Positions 13,681-26,270 of a DNA stretch of 64,000 bases are shown one piece after another. Source of the DNA: Atrichornis clamosus (lineage: Eukaryota; Chordata; Aves; Passeriformes; Menuridae); contig WBMZ01008630.1 in assembly GCA_013400975.1 (NCBI GenBank), positions 62,001 to 126,000 on the forward strand, given 5' to 3'. Position numbers and translations under genes: made by a program. The notes below the pieces were generated by a model, which had not been told where the DNA came from, ran no database searches, and saw only the letters and a program-made list of their open reading frames with translations. Every line of letters begins with the position of its first letter. The stretch's first letter is position 1.

Positions 13681-16600
13681 TGACCAAAGGAGAAGATATG
13701 TAACTTGACCACTGGTTCTACCAGCTAGGTAAAAGTTGACTTCAGAAAACAAGTCATAGACAGGAATAACTAAAATTTCCCTTGAGATTGTTCTTGGCAT
13801 GGAGTCTTAGGTCACAGGCAGCTGAAAGTTTGCATATATGCTCATTAAATCTTATCCTCAAACAGTGATTCTTTTAGAAATTTGTTAGAACATCAAGCAA
13901 TATGTTACCAATCTGTCTTCTTGCTCTTGGATTTTTAGAGCATTTAAAGATATTTATTTGCTCCAGGCAGTAGAATTCTCTTTCTCTGCAAGGAAGAACC
14001 AGAGGTGATGGAGTTTAAACACATATGAGTATGGAGAAGTTTCAAAACATCTGACTCCTAAAACCACTCCCAAAAGTCCACCTGCAATTGACAGTGAAAC
14101 AATCAAGGCAGCCAAACAAGATGCTGATCTAAGAGATGTCATCAATATTGTGTACATACTTCACATACGAAACAAGTTTCAGATAAACACAAGCTAGTTT
14201 GTTTCTTCTAAACATGAAATAAAAATTGTTTTATCTAAATGAAATCTCATTTGATTAATTATCATTTATCTTAAAAGTGGAAAAGTGTGCTGCAACAAGA
14301 AGCTTTATTTCTGAGGCTTTTAAAGTGTTTTTTTGTTTCTCTCACTGGTATTTATAAAAAAGATATTTCTATTTTGACTTTCAAGTTAGAGAAAACAAGG
14401 TGAAGCTCGTGGGATTCTTGTGCCTGCAGTCAGACTGGAAGTTTGGAGAGGAGCGGATTTAAGTGTATTTTGGGGTTTTGTCTCCTGTTGGGTCTCTCAC
14501 CCATTCAGTCACCACAAACCTTTGTGGTGGTTATACTGTCAGAGGAGCCTCACAGCAGGTGGAGGAACAAAAGACTTACATGCACTGGTGGAGGACATGA
14601 GCACTGGTGCAGGGCTTCTGGCAGCTCACGGTTCCTTTGCAGTGAGTGCCCTCAGGAACTGGTACGTGCAGAGTCAGCAGGGGACACTGTGCTTTCCGGT
14701 GTGCTTCCAGTGACAACTTCAAGGGCTGAAACTCTGAAGATACTGGAAATAGCCTTGAAGTTGCTGTATATTTTTTGGGAGAAAGAAAGGCATGTCTATT
14801 GACATTCATTGAAATGCTTCAGTGTTGCAGAGTGATGTATTACTACCTCTCTCTGTTATATCCATTTAGGTAGCGCCAGAATATATTTGAGGTAGGCAGA
14901 GGAACCCAGCAACATTGCATCAGGTAACTAGGAAAAAAAAAAAGAGGTCATGCTCGTGTTTGCCATAAAGATAAGCTTTTTGGAAGACTTTCTTGAGAGT
15001 GTTGCTTTCATTTGGAGTAAGATGACTGAAGATATGACTGTCCTGCACCTTACAAGCAGGAGGCATTTAACTCTCACTGGATATAGTCCAACAGCCAAGC
15101 TACATCATTTCACTGAAAGCTCAGGTAAAGCTGATTTATTTGAAACAGTAAGTGCAAAAGTAGACCAAAATAAACTACCCCAGCATCAGTAATTAATTTT
15201 CCTTAACATTTATCTCCTCCCACCTCTGCTGCTTGTTTCCTCTCCTGAACACTAGGATCATGGCTGCTGTTGGACTTAAAACCAGCAGATTTCCATTGTA
15301 CAGCAATTGGCTATGTTGTTCTCACTTGACTTCTCATCATTCCTCTCTCCTGCCCCAACTCTTCCTTATATTTAATGAGCTTTGCTTGGCCTGCTGAATA
15401 CTCAGAACTTTGCTGGCTGCAGAGCAGTGGAGCCTGACCCAGCTGTAGTCTGAGAAACAGCAGTTCCTAAAAGGCTACTAATGCCAGCTCACCTTCTTGT
15501 GACCATTGTAGCATGAATATATTACCCTGTGTCTTGTTTCAGCCCAAGTGGCCCAGGATTTACTTCAGCATGAGATTAATCTTGCCTGTGTGCAGAAGGG
15601 CTGTAGTTATAGTGGTCTGTGGTAAGTGACAGGACCCTTTGACTGAAAAGACCAATAAAACAAGTAGAACCACGTTGCTGATTCCCTGTACTCTTGAGAT
15701 TGTGTGTGGCACTTGCATTGTATTTGGGTAAGAACAATCAGTCCAGTGCTTTGACACTAGGAAGTACATTTATTTTCTTCAGGGGATGCACAAGGGCAAA
15801 GCCATGTGGACTTCTCTACTAAAGATACATTTGATGCAGTGAGCTGCATGGGCTGGGAGTGATGCTTGCCCATTTCTCCTTATGCTTGTAGCAGGACATT
15901 TCCCCTGTCACAGAAAGCTTATCTGTTGCTTGTTAGCTGGTACTAGGCAGTCCAGACAGACTAGATAGACCAAGGCAACTGTCCTCACAAGGATCTGCTA
16001 ATTGGTGGAATAACTCACTCAAGACAACCTGGCCCTTGAGGGGTTATTCAGCACTCCCAGCTGACAACTTCTGGCTTTGAAAGCAAGATATGAGAAGGAT
16101 AAGCCGAAATTTGTGACTGAAAGACCCTGCACTTTACAAACTATAAAACCTTCACTAAACCTTCAGAAAGCAGAAGTTTTCTGCACATTCCCATGAAACA
16201 TGTGGAACCTTCTCCTTGAAACCGGGATGCTGGTTTTCACAGCTACTCTCCTGGGTGTTGAGAGAAAGGACTCCGTGTACACCATCATCAACTCTTGGGT
16301 AAGATACATTGAAATCCTAATCTATACTATTTCTTCGCTAGCTGCATATATCATGCACTGTTTTATGTAATCTGCTACTAGTTCATTTATCCTGTGTAGT
16401 TTGTGTAAAGGCTTTCGTCTGTTATCTCCTGTTTATTCAATGAATAACTCATATTATAATAAACCTAATCGTCCATCCTGAAGAACTTGCAAGCCAGAGT
16501 GATTTAAGTGCAGATCACTCCTGCCAAGATCTGAATCAAGGCAAGGCTTATCTAAAGCTCCTACTCGATTTCATAACATTATTACTATAGTCATGGCAGA

Positions 16601-17221
16601 ATATTATTCTTTAACTAGAACTGCCTCTGCCAATTCATAACAATGCTGTATGAACCATGCATGCTCTGTGCCCTGAGCTCCCTCACAGAAATAGAGTGGG
16701 CCCAACCTCAGTGGACAAACTCCTACACAATGTAAACTGCCTTTACTCCGTGGGGCCAAAGTTCCCAGATTTAAGTTAGAAGAGAATGACACAACAGCAG
16801 GAGGAATGACACACGACACATACACACCCTTTCATCTAAACTACTATAGAATTAAAGCACATGTGCACACTCAGTCTAATCGACTTGTACTGAAGGTTTT
16901 AGCCAAAAACTTGGATTTTTGATTTTTCTATGACCTAAATACCCCTCTTTTCTCTAGGTATCCAGTGTGGCCCTCACTTATCCCTAGTGGAGAATCCAAA
17001 ACTTACAGCTAGGAATCTGGAATGCATTGTGTTGGACTACATTGTGCTCAAACATTTCAAAAATAACTGTACCTCCCAATTGAAAGCTAGTCTCTCTGTA
17101 GCATTCCTCTTACTTCCATGGACTGGTCTGTGGTGTATTTTTCCTTGCAGGGATATGAGGAGTTGGAAAGAAGTCTGGAGAAAGTGCACATTGTACACCA
17201 AAGGGATTTCACACTCTCTTT

Positions 17222-17254
17222 TTAGACTAGACTAGAATAGACTAGACTAGAATA
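17222..17254. repeat. Short (AGACT/AGAAT)n repeat at the CR1 end
   Basis: The region reads TAGACTAGACTAGAATAGAC and then repeats the AGACT and AGAAT units. It abuts the 3' terminus of the CR1 fragment and may be an expansion of its terminal repeat. Confidence 0.8.
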
Positions 17255-17505
17255 ATTCAGCTGGAAAGGACATACAATGATCATCTAGTCCAATTGCCTG
17301 ACCACTTCAGGGCTTACCAAAAGTTAAAGACTGTTATTAAGAGCACTGTTCAAATGCCTTTGAACACTGACAGACTTGAAGCATCAGCTATCTCTCTAGG
17401 AAGCCTGTCCACTGTTTGACCACACTCTCAGTAAACCAGTGTCTCCTAATGGCCAGTCTGAACCTCCCTGATGCAGATTTGAGTCATTACCACTGTAATC
17501 TTTGA
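17222..17505 (-). mobile_element. CR1 retrotransposon 3' fragment
   Basis: The sequence carries the reverse complement of the CR1 3' end: GGAAAGGACATACAATGATC, then ATCTAGTCCAATTGCCTGACC, then the AGGAAGCCTGTCCACTGTTTG and ACCTCCCTGATGCAG segments. The element's 3' terminus is at the left, so it lies in minus orientation. It is 5'-truncated, as CR1 copies usually are. The terminal part carries a short CTAGA-type repeat in place of the usual 8-bp terminal repeats. Confidence 0.85.
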
Positions 17506-20500
17506 TGTTGTAAAGGTTTCTTTTTTTTTTAACAGTTTACAGTGATCCATAGAGAGAAGCTGGAGATATTCTGAGGTTTCACAATTTGTGTAAAATTATA
17601 CTTTGCTGTTTCTAGCTGCTGCCTACCACCTTATTCTCTGATGTGTTGAAAAAGTTTTGCAAGAGTCAGCATCTTCTCTCAGTCTCTTCAAGGAGCTACC
17701 ACTCTGTTGTGTAAGGTGATAAGAACAGGGTTTTTAATATTGTTCTTTGGCTCTGTGAGTATGTCTGTGTACTAGCAGGGGTTTATCAGTGCTCTTTTAT
17801 GCTAATTCAGGTTGTGTTATTTTTGAGTCTCATAAACCTTGCTTTTCCAATATATGAAATTTATAACTCCTGTATAAGTTCAGCCTATGTTGAAGGAAAG
17901 TTAGGCTCAGTCACTTTGTCTTACAGGTGCTGTGCACTCAGAGCACTCAGACAGAAGTTTCCTATAGTTCACCCTGTGTACAAAAATCTGCTTGTCTTTG
18001 CCCACAAAAATCGTATCATATTAATGTTGATCTAGAGCAAAGTATGAATTATGTTTTCCTGCACAAAGTCTGGGCAAAGGACCTTTCAGAGCAGTTAGAC
18101 ATAGAACTGAATACTGCAGTAACTACAGATATGTATTTGGTCCAGCATGGATTTTAGTTTCCTTGTCTGTGTTTTCTAATAAGGAAACCAGACTCCCAAG
18201 ATGATTATCTGTGTAGCTTGCAATCCTGCAGTTCTCTCTGATGTGAAACAGCCCAAAGGATCAATGCTGTGTAGGGGCTGACAAGCAGGGACAGAATAAT
18301 GCTTAAACCATTATTTGAACAGAACAGCTGATTAAACATCTGTCAGGGCAGAATATATACCATAAACCTGAGAAAATCAATAGAGGCTGGAAGTGAGCTA
18401 GGCTCTGGGTGAACTTGGTGTTCTATGTTTGGAACATTCTAATCTCTTAGTTACACAAGATGGTCTTAGCTCCATCACTTCACCTTTTGGTGATCTGTAT
18501 ACCTCCAGGTTTTATCTTTGTATTGATAGATCACAAACCAACCTGAGTCCTTCTGATCCATCCTCCTTTCATCCACTCATTTCTCTCCTTGCTCTCTTAT
18601 GAAATTCATTGATCACACACTCTCACCCAAGCCTCTTTATCTCTGTTTGCGAGACATTGCTGTACATTTGCAGTCATTAGCATTACCACCTCACCACTGC
18701 TTAACCTTTCACTGACCCACAGAGATAGGGGCTGCTTTTGCTTTGCTTTCAGGATTTGTTATTTCTGGGCCTGAATGAGGGATGGTTCCATCCAGCTGAT
18801 AATGATCCTCAGAGTTTGAATATCACCAGCTTCTGTTTGGTGGCCATCCCTACCCTTTGCCACAACAACTACTCACTTGGCTCCAAGTTCATCAGCCCAC
18901 CATTATTTTGTATTTCCACTTGCCCAAAAACCCTCTTTTGCTCTGAACCTTGATGAATTTTAGAGGTACCAGCAGAGTTTTGTCAGGTTTTGTACACAGT
19001 TTAGATTATAGGAGACTGATGGCAACTCCCAACTTGAGATCTGTGGGATGCAAAACAGTTAAATGCTTGGGGTGAGGCTGATTCCCATGGTTTCATCATT
19101 TACAGTTTCTTAACCTTTAATTCTGAAGCCAGTAATAAGTTTTTTTGTCCACTTAGGGTGAGAGGAAGTGCTGCTGGAAAAACAGACTTGCCGAGGTCTA
19201 CAGGGATGTACACCAAAGTTACATATCTGCTTCCTTGGGTCACAAGATCTCCACATATCCTGACAGCCCTGAATGTATCAGGGTAATGCCAGAGGCACTT
19301 TTTGTGGTGATGGGGAGGGTCATGCTGCAGTAACTCCTTGTCTCTGCCCTAGGTTTTTGTTTTCTTACCCTATTTGCATTTTCTTCACACATTTTCAGGA
19401 ACAGAGGGGCTGAAAGTAATCTATAATGTTCAGAAAGCATTTCAAAGATGCCAGCACATGACTGCTGTTGCCACTGTAAAAATGCATCTTTCACCTCCAT
19501 GGCATAATCAGTACTCACCCATTCCGAGGATACTCCCACCAGTCCTGCCCTCTCCCAGGAGTCAGAGCAGAGAGTTCCTGCTTTGCTGGGCCTGCTACCT
19601 GAGCCACACATTTTACATCTGACTCATGCACTTTTATGCTGGATAATTCCTCTTGAAATTAAAATTATTCCAACCTATGCATGGCATAGATTTCTTATTC
19701 CAAGTTAATGTTAAATGTTGCATTCATGAGTCCTGCGTAGATTGGAGAGGGAGGATTGAGCTGCTTTGTGGCACTTCGTTCCCACATCAGATGACACAAA
19801 ACTAATAAAGCGGTTGGTGCCAGAAGCCAGATTTTCACAGATCAGCCAGAGGTTCCATGGAAGAACTGCTGTGTGGGGGAACTGTGTCTGTAAACACAAC
19901 TAGGACACAACAATCTATGAAGACAGTGAGATATTTACTTGAGTGCGCTTGAAAGGCTTAGATTGAGGCAGATTTGTTGTTTGTGGCAGAAATAGATTCC
20001 CCGGGTGAATCTAGTAATTTCAAGACATCTGCTTGCAGATTTAGACAGGGCATGTCCTTAGCCTAGAGAAATCTTCCCCACCTGATCTCTCCTGTTTTAA
20101 ATGCCACTTACTTCAATCAGGGAAACAGAAGAGCTGGGAAATGAGCAAACAACCTCTTCAAATAGCTAGTTACTTACTGCTCAAGAGGACAATAAATTTT
20201 CATTGAAAATGTTAGGATCCACCCAGAACACTGAGCTCACTGTGCTGGCTTAAGAAAGGATGCTGGCACATCTGGTACAGGTGCTGTATCCAGCCATATT
20301 CCTTCCAAGTTTGGTGGTGTGTTTAGGTTTTAATGCCTTATGGTGAGCAGTTGATTGGTTCCTCTGGCCTTTGGAGGCTTACAGGTAGACCCTGCAGGAA
20401 TGCCTCTAATCCTGTGTAGGTCAGAGCACAAAATCCTATTGTTCCCTCAGCACTTTACAGGAGTTACATTTCCCTTAAAAAGTTACTCAGATGTGAACTG

Positions 20501-23500
20501 AGAAGGTCATTGGTCGTGTGAGGGGAATTCGACATAGTCCACTGCTGGCACTGACTCTTTGACAGAAAATAAATATAATTTCATCCCATGTTCTTTCCTA
20601 TGTTGGAAGATGTCCTGCATTCTCTTCCTCATTTTCTCATCCTCCCTCCCTTTTCTTCCTCTCCCTCTGCCTGATGCTAAAACCAGTTTTAATGAAGATG
20701 CTGCTGCCAGTAAAATGTGGCTATATTTGTTTAACGAGCCTGTTCCAATATGTCATTTAATTGCTCCATTATTTCCTTTTTCAGCCTCTGGATAACAAAG
20801 TTATTGATATTTGACTAATTTTTCATGCTTGAATTAAAATATATCAGTAAATACAATGTCAGCTGCAAAGAGGAACTATCAGCAAACTACTGGGATTTAG
20901 AGACTTGGTTTGGTTTTTTTTCCTTTCCCTAAACAGTAATTACTGAGGCAAGTGAAACTTCTGGGAGCTGTTATTTCAAAGTGAATTTTAACCACTTGCT
21001 TCCTAGAAAGGAAAACATCAGGCTTCTCCCTGAGTCAAGCCTAAATAAGAATAAATATGGAAGTATTTAGCGGAGCACTCATAGGGAAAGCAAGCAGCGA
21101 GGTATTAATGTCCTGCCCCTTATATTAAGGCCCCTTACATAAAAAAATGGCATAACTCAAATGGCTGCTACCAATTTAATATTTTTATCTGGGACAGGGC
21201 AATCTTCTTCCGTGAAGGAAAGGACAGAGTCAAAGGACATTTCAGGTCCATTTTCTCATTTTCCTTTCCAAAGAGAGGTGTCTATAGCACTGTCACTGGG
21301 AAATCAGAGCACAAGGCTCCAAGAGGAAAATATACTGCAGTCCCTATGGTCAGTACTGTAAGGGATAGACTAGACCTGGATCTTACAGTATGACTGTGTG
21401 GGCGGGAGGGGTGGAAGAAAGGAAGGGGAAGAGGAAGAAAATCTGATTAAATTCCACCCCGAGCTTCTCATTACACCTGAAATGGGTAGTTTTGTAAGCA
21501 CGTAATGTTAGAGTGTGATCCATAGTGAGATCAAACTCAGCAATTGTACTCAGAAAATGAGTGGATAAAAGCAGCTGAAAGTGCTTTTGAATTTTTGCAA
21601 GAAGATACTTTCAAATAGGCCTGATTCTGAAACTTCACATTACAAAGAGAGAGTTTCTGTAGCTTTTCAAGCTGCTGAAAACAGAGGTTTTTCCTTCTGT
21701 GTTGCCATGCAAGACCAGGTTTCTAAAATCCCTTGAGACATCCTGTCACTGATCAGCATAGAGCGTCAGAAAGTGGGAAGCTTGAAAAGCTACCTGGGAC
21801 TGGAACACACCCTCATCATAAAACCTGTGATTTCTGCAGGACTACATCCTTTCTAGCTTCTTGCATTTAAACACAGGGCAAAAGGTGAGATGAGACCAAG
21901 TCACCAGAAGTCCTACTGCCAAAGTAAGCACAGAGCAGCAGAAGAGACTAGGGGTGTGGTTTGCAGCATTCTCTGAGACACATAAACAGAGGGGTTAACG
22001 TTAAGAAGTGGTTAATAAGGTACAGCTGCCACCTGGGGAATGTGCTCTTGCATCAGATATTCAGGCACTTTCATCATGGCTGTTCAGACAACAAGACTGG
22101 ATGGAATTCAAGCCTGTAAACTGATGCCACAGTGCTTATGAAGATGGCAGCAAGGGATTAGTTACCTCCGTGATGGTAAGGAGTGAAAGAAATACTCCGA
22201 AACATATAGTTTTAGGCTCTGGATTTGAATACAATGAGGACTTCCAAAATAAATCAGTGCTTCAGAAAAATGTGTGACATAGATGAAATTATGTTTGCTG
22301 TCAAAAAGATACATTGATCTTCAAAATAAAGATAAAATCTAGAAAGAGAAAGTATTTTACTGAGGCTTCTACTTGGGGAAATGCTCTATGGGAAAAACAC
22401 TAAGGGTCCGTCCAGCACAGGATGGGAGATCTTGGAGCACAAGAAACCTCAGTTTCCCAAGGCAAGTCTCCAAGAGCTTGTATTCCAATGCTTTTTTATA
22501 TCAGCATTTTTATGCTCTATCTCCTGGACATCTATTTTGACTATCGCACATGAAATCATTCATATGATCACATACGAACAAAGTATCCATCTTCTTTTAA
22601 ATAGAATTAAAATAAATTTGTGAGCAGACAATATTACATGGCTATTACATCACTACAGCAGCAATTTGCAAGGATGTCTCTCTTCCAGAAAAAAAAAGGG
22701 TACTTTGTGACCAAGCAGACAGTCACTGCAGGTTTACCCTGTGATGAGTTCTTGAAGGAAGGCTGGAAGTGGAAAGCTGTGTATGGACTGAAATCTTATC
22801 TGAGTATTCCTTGAATAGTTTTGAATGCTGTAGAAACTGTTAGAGACTTTGTGCTGTTCATTAATGTAACAAGTGCATTAGCTGTCTTAGGCACTATTTA
22901 CCAAATGTAGATTAGTGTGTGTTAGTAATAATTCTTTTGAAGTACTAATAAAAACAAGTAGGCATTAACTCTTTACAGTGATTGAATTAAGTTTTCAAGT
23001 CTGTAGCATCAGGGCTTCAGATATGTAGAGGAGAGGAAAAAATTAAATATTTCAATGGACAGCTGGTGCATCTATTTGGCTGATACATGGTGAAATATTT
23101 GCTTTATACTCAGGCATATCTTGTATATATTTGTTTGTATAGGCACAAATGTGCCTGTTTACTTGTTGCACAACAAATACTCACTGTATCAGTTATCATA
23201 TTTCATTTATGATTGAAACAGGAATTACCTGATTTTAGGGAAATTGTACTGTAAAATATAATAAATAGGTTATAATTTATAATAGTTTAAGTATTATCTA
23301 ATAAACTGGGGAAAAGCCCAGAAAGATGTGAAGTAAAAACACGTTGGTAAAACATGTTATTCAGAGGGACTGAGGGAATGGTGTTTGTCTGAACTTAAGG
23401 AAGAAGACAATGAAACAGCCACAGTGCATACATATAACAAAACTTTATAAAAAGCTGATCAATAATTTTCTCATTTTGTGGGAAAAGAACAAGAGAAAAC

Positions 23501-23574
23501 ATGGTTGTTTGTTGCAGAGAGGCCTTGGAATGAACAGTAGGAGATACTTCTGGGTGTAGCACTGGGTTAATTGA
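17506..23574. other. Intergenic, AT-rich
   Basis: No coding exon is recognised. A pyrimidine-rich tract lies at about 20613-20672. The stretch at about 20.69-20.88 kb is complex, AT-rich and non-repetitive, and could be a conserved non-coding element. The remaining frames are short and have no family features. Confidence 0.5.
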
Positions 23575-23712
23575 AGGGTTTCAGAGCCATGTTAGTTTTT
23601 GAAAGCAGGTTGGACAAACATCTATGAAAGAAAACATTGATTGTACCTGATCATGTCTCTGCACAGGCTTTTAGACTGTACAGATCTCTCTGAAGCCCCA
23701 TTGCTGTGATAC
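23575..23712 (+). mobile_element. Ancient CR1 3' end, decayed
   Basis: The sequence GCAGGTTGGACAAACATCTA, followed by GATTGTACCTGATCATGTCTC, TGCACAGG and CTGTACAGATCTCTCTGAAG, matches the end of the older amniote-type CR1 family (the part just before its terminal repeats). It is strongly diverged. The left limit is uncertain. Confidence 0.55.
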
Positions 23713-23719
23713 CAACTCT

Positions 23720-24765
23720 ACCTGACCTTAGTAAAAAGTAAAGACTTGGCAAATTTCAGAAGGAAGTGAGATGAGATGTGGGGGCTAAACAAAACAGGAC
23801 AAAATGCAGCGTGAATTCATGACATACAGATAAAGCCAAACTTGATGTATCATTGTCTTTCTAAATACAAGGAATTTTCTTGACAAAAATAATGTGGTGG
23901 ATCTAATTTATTTGATATTCAACGTAATGCTTGGTTGGAAGAAAATTATTAACTGCATTGAAGAAGATTAGTTTGATCTGTTTGAGACACTGAAAGATGA
24001 AAAGAGACAAGTGACATTGAAGGGAAGGGAGGTACTAGTAAAGTTCCCCATTTGAAAACAGTCTTAATAATTCTGTTAATGACTTTGATACAAAAAGAAT
24101 TCAAGTACTAATGCAATGCAAAGAACTTCTTTTGGGCAAAACGCAGTTGTTGCTCTTAGGGAGAAATAACAAGGATTTTTGCTATAAACTTGGAGATAAT
24201 TAGCTGACAAAGTTTGAAGGATGACTGCATGTAGGGAGAATGAGATGCTACTCAAGCAATAAATGAGATCTTGAGGTGTGTCACTGAAGTATTTGATCGC
24301 TATTAGGAAGAATTAATTTTTTTTGTGCATCCTTCATCTGAAATACCATTACCATTTCTGGCCACCTATATGCAAGAAGGATAAGGGCTCAAGTGCAGAA
24401 GAGGATTTCTAACACAATCAGGGGAGCAGAGATACATGGGAATAACCTGAAAAAAATTACAGAAAGAAAGAATTTCCACGAAGAAAAAGTCTGAAAGATA
24501 ATTCTATAAGTCAACATGGGGAGTGAGAAGAAGTACTTACATGCTGGAAAGTATATGGAACAAAACCAAATAGATACAAAATAGTTTTATAAAATAGGAA
24601 ATCAAAAGGGAACTCCTAACCTTTGGATAGGTTAATAAAGAGATTCCAAATGAAAAAGATGGAGGTAAACAGCCAAATCATAATTGCTTTTAAAATTGAG
24701 CTTGATTAATTAATGACAGGAGATGTATGGTTTGGTTTCAATGGTATGAGGACTCTCGCTTTCTT
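23720..24765 (+). mobile_element. Ancient CR1 copy with remains of reverse transcriptase
   Basis: Near 23890-23930 the sequence resembles the reverse-transcriptase motif region of CR1 (GTGGATCTAATTTATTTGAT corresponds to VDLIYL, where intact copies continue DFSKAFD). Near 24330-24420 it resembles the later segment TGGCCACCTATATGCAAGAAGG, and the end near 24690-24760 (AAAATTGAGCTTGATTAATT) matches the 3' part. Many indels and stops break the frame. It is much more decayed than the CR1 copies at 25.4 or 34.3 kb, and was probably inserted before modern birds diversified. Confidence 0.55.
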
Positions 24766-25359
24766 GCCTTCCTATCCTTCAGCAATAAACTTACATGTCT
24801 TTTGCTTTGGCATGCTGCTGTGGTAAATGGGAACTTGAGGATTGCTATCCTGGATCGGACCTCCAGAGTTCATCTCATTTGAAAATTTGATTTTGGCAAC
24901 AACTGCAAGGTAAAGTTTCAGAGGAAGTGTAAAACTTGTAAACACACCATGTGATCTAATGTGCCCCTGGGGGATTTTCCTCCTACTCAGCATTATGAGA
25001 CTAGTGGGTGTCCTGAGGCAAGAGAATTTCTACCTCTTTCCAAAGTTTATATATGATTTTATCTGTTGTGATTATGAAAGTTCTTATTGCCTTATAAACA
25101 TGAAAACTCCTGGATTCTGCTGAAGTCTTCACCTCAATGTGATCTGAAGTAACTAACTGCATTGTGTGAATTTTCAGCCTTTCATTTCATGGGCTGCCAA
25201 TTTTCTTCTTAATCAGAGAAAAACACAAATGACATATCTTCTTTACATTTAATGGACATTTTGACGTCTTAATGCCTTCTTTACTAGCACTCCAACTTGT
25301 TCTACTCCTTCTCTGCTCCTTTCAGCTGTGAAGTTTTCCATTCCTCCAATATAATTTCT
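24766..25359. other. Intergenic, AT-rich spacer
   Basis: Nothing is recognised between the ancient CR1 relic and the younger CR1 fragment. Confidence 0.5.
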
Positions 25360-26270
25360 CTTCATAGAACCACAGAATCAGAGTATATACTGAGTTAGAA
25401 GGGACCCATCAGCATCAACAAGTCCAACTCGTGGCCCTGCACAGGACACCCCAAGAGTCACACCCTGTGCCTGAGAGCACTGTCCAAACACTCCTCAAAC
25501 TCTGTCAGGCTTGGTGTTGTGACCACTTCCCCTGGGGAGCCTGTTCCAGTGCCCAACCACCCTCTGGGTGAAAAGCCTTTTCCTCATGTCCAACTCAAAC
25601 CTCCCCTGACACAAATTCATGCCCTTCCCTCGTGTCCTGTCACTGGTCACCACAGAGAGGAGATCCGTGCCTGCCCCTTTGCTTTCCCTCACCAGGAAGT
25701 TGTAACTGCAATGAGGTCTCCCCTCAGTCTCCTCTTCTCCAGGCTGAACAGAATAAGTGACCTCAGCCTCTCCTCACACCGCTTCCCCTCTTCACACAGC
25801 TTCCCCTCAAGGCCCTTCACCATCCNTCAAGGCCCTATCCTCGTGGCCCTCCTTGGGACACTCTCTGATAGTTTAATGACTTTCATATATTGTGGCACCC
25901 AAAACTGCCCCCAGCACTCGAGGTGAGGCCGCCCCAGTGCAGAGCAGAGCAGGACAATCCCCTCCCTTGCCCAGCTGAGGATGCTGTGCCTGATGTCCCT
26001 CAGGACAGGGTTGGCCCTCCTGGCTGCCAGGGCACTGCTGACTCGTGTTCAACTCGCCCTCCACCAGGAGCCCCAGGTCCCTTTCCACACTGCTGCTCTC
26101 CAGACTCTCATTTCCCAGTCTACACACATAACCAGGGTTGCCTAATCCCAGGCGAAGAATCCAGAACCTGCTCTTGTTAAATTTCACACTGTTGGTGATT
26201 GCCAATCTCTCTGATTTAGCAGGGTCTCTCTGCAGGGTCTGTCCACTCTCAAGGCAGTCTTGTCTTTCTT
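25360..26270 (-). mobile_element. Relatively young CR1 retrotransposon, 5'-truncated
   Basis: The left end carries the terminal repeat remnant (TTCATAGAACCACAGAATCA) and AGAAGGGACC, followed by the whole 3' region in reverse: CCCTCTGGGTGAAAAGCCTT, CTCGTGTCCTGTCACTGGTC, CAATGAGGTCTCCCCTCAGT and CAGCACTCGAGGTGAGGCCG. Read on the minus strand, the right end encodes the C-terminal part of CR1 ORF2, including VKFNKSRFWILRLGLGNPGY and SVERDLGLLV. The open frame of 147 codons (26316-25873) still reads through this part, suggesting a fairly recent insertion. One undetermined base (N) lies at 25826, inside a short repeated CTTCCCCTC/CAAGGCCCT segment. The 5' part of the element, including most of the reverse transcriptase, is missing. 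Confidence 0.9.

Larger units (their letters stand above)
4202..17221. other. Intergenic, AT-rich with a GC-richer patch near 13.3-13.7 kb
   Basis: No coding exon is recognised. It includes a 9-bp triplication at 4485-4511, a complex stretch at about 7.90-8.14 kb that looks like a conserved non-coding element, and a GC-richer patch at 13.28-13.68 kb. Open frames of up to 119 codons in the GC-richer parts overlap one another on both strands, as expected from fewer stop codons. Confidence 0.5.

Noticed and set aside
13197..13800. Several overlapping frames of 71-111 codons on both strands
   Set aside because: They come from a GC-richer patch with few stop codons. None resembles a known protein and they exclude one another.
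25519..25926. 135-codon plus-strand frame
   Set aside because: It is the antisense of a CR1 element and includes the undetermined base. It is not a gene.
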